Source of the DNA: Candidatus Thiodiazotropha sp. (ex Gloverina cf. vestifex) | Lineage (GTDB): Bacteria; Pseudomonadota; Gammaproteobacteria; Chromatiales; Chromatiaceae | Length of the DNA: 5,566 nucleotides | Direction: 5' to 3' | Assembly (NCBI GenBank): GCA_025656435.1 | Contig: JAHXHT010000159.1 | Span: 1-5,566 of the forward strand | Shown here: positions 5,484-5,566 of the stretch, piece after piece | How positions within the stretch are numbered: the stretch's first letter is position 1 | Layout: each line of letters opens with the position of its first letter | The notes under the pieces: generated by a model | What the model was told of the DNA's origin: nothing | Databases searched by the model: none | Seen by the model: only the letters and a program-made list of their open reading frames with translations | Made by a program: the position numbers and the translations under genes

Positions 5484-5566
5484 GGAAGCTCTGAACGAAT
5501 CCATCGATTGAGGGATAATGGTGCACATTCTAGGCCAATCATTATATAGACCCCATGAAGCAAACA
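5484..5566 (+). mobile_element. Left end of an IS5-family insertion sequence (truncated by window edge)
   Basis: The segment starts GGAAGCTCTGAACGAATCC, which follows the pattern of the IS5 left inverted repeat as I remember it (GGAAGGTGCGAACAAG and onward). The tetramer directly before it, CTAA (5480-5483), fits the YTAR target duplicated by IS5 elements. An ATG at 5555, 71 bases in, begins M-K-Q-T; IS5-family transposases commonly start about 70 bases from the end, and many begin MKQ. The rest of the element, including the right repeat and second target copy, lies outside the window. Confidence 0.6.
5555..5566 (+). CDS. Possible start of IS5-family transposase (first four codons only)
   Basis: ATG AAG CAA ACA (MKQT) runs off the window end. 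The call depends on its distance from the putative IS end and the common MKQ start of IS5-group transposases, not on any domain seen here. No clear Shine-Dalgarno precedes it, which is not unusual for transposase genes kept at low expression. Confidence 0.4.

Noticed and set aside
1..5566. CRISPR array, tRNA, rRNA, phage or defence system
   Set aside because: No regularly spaced repeats, no cloverleaf or CCA-ended tRNA pattern, and no phage or recognised defence genes were seen. The NYN-CSD protein alone is not enough to call a defence system.

Overview
The window looks like chromosomal DNA of a gammaproteobacterium, with moderate confidence. The grounds are protein style, Shine-Dalgarno use, a GspH/FimT-type pseudopilin, an IS5-family insertion-sequence end and a CCCTCTCCC/GGGAGAGGG intergenic repeat of a kind I recall from gammaproteobacterial genomes. 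I cannot place it closer than that from sequence alone.

Layout from left to right. Positions 2-469 (+) hold the 3' part of a GspH/FimT-like minor pseudopilin gene, open to the window edge and with an abnormal prepilin N-terminus. It converges on a three-gene minus-strand block: zwf (4166-2631), pgl (2634-1933) and gnd (1936-518). These encode the whole oxidative pentose phosphate pathway: glucose 6-phosphate to 6-phosphogluconolactone, to 6-phosphogluconate, to ribulose 5-phosphate, with two NADPH made. The genes are joined by two four-base ATGA stop/start overlaps, once the pgl start is placed at 2634 rather than 2652, so they are very likely co-transcribed and translationally coupled. No edd/eda (Entner-Doudoroff) genes are visible here.

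A 305-bp divergent intergenic region (4167-4471) separates zwf from a plus-strand gene (4472-5314). It contains a candidate promoter for the plus-strand gene, a helical-phased direct repeat, a 9-bp word present twice, a 14-bp palindrome-like site, a G8 tract in the zwf leader and a small GNRA-capped hairpin. The plus-strand gene encodes a 280-residue protein in which an N-terminal NYN (LabA/DUF88, PIN-like nuclease) domain is followed by what I read as a C-terminal cold-shock-type OB fold with a long loop insertion. This suggests an RNA-binding ribonuclease and is the least understood protein in the window.

The right end (5315-5566) has no complete gene. It carries a pyrimidine/purine-rich inverted-repeat element (about 5394-5480), followed directly by a CTAA tetramer and what appears to be the left end of an IS5-family insertion sequence. 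The first four transposase codons (MKQT) run off the window edge.
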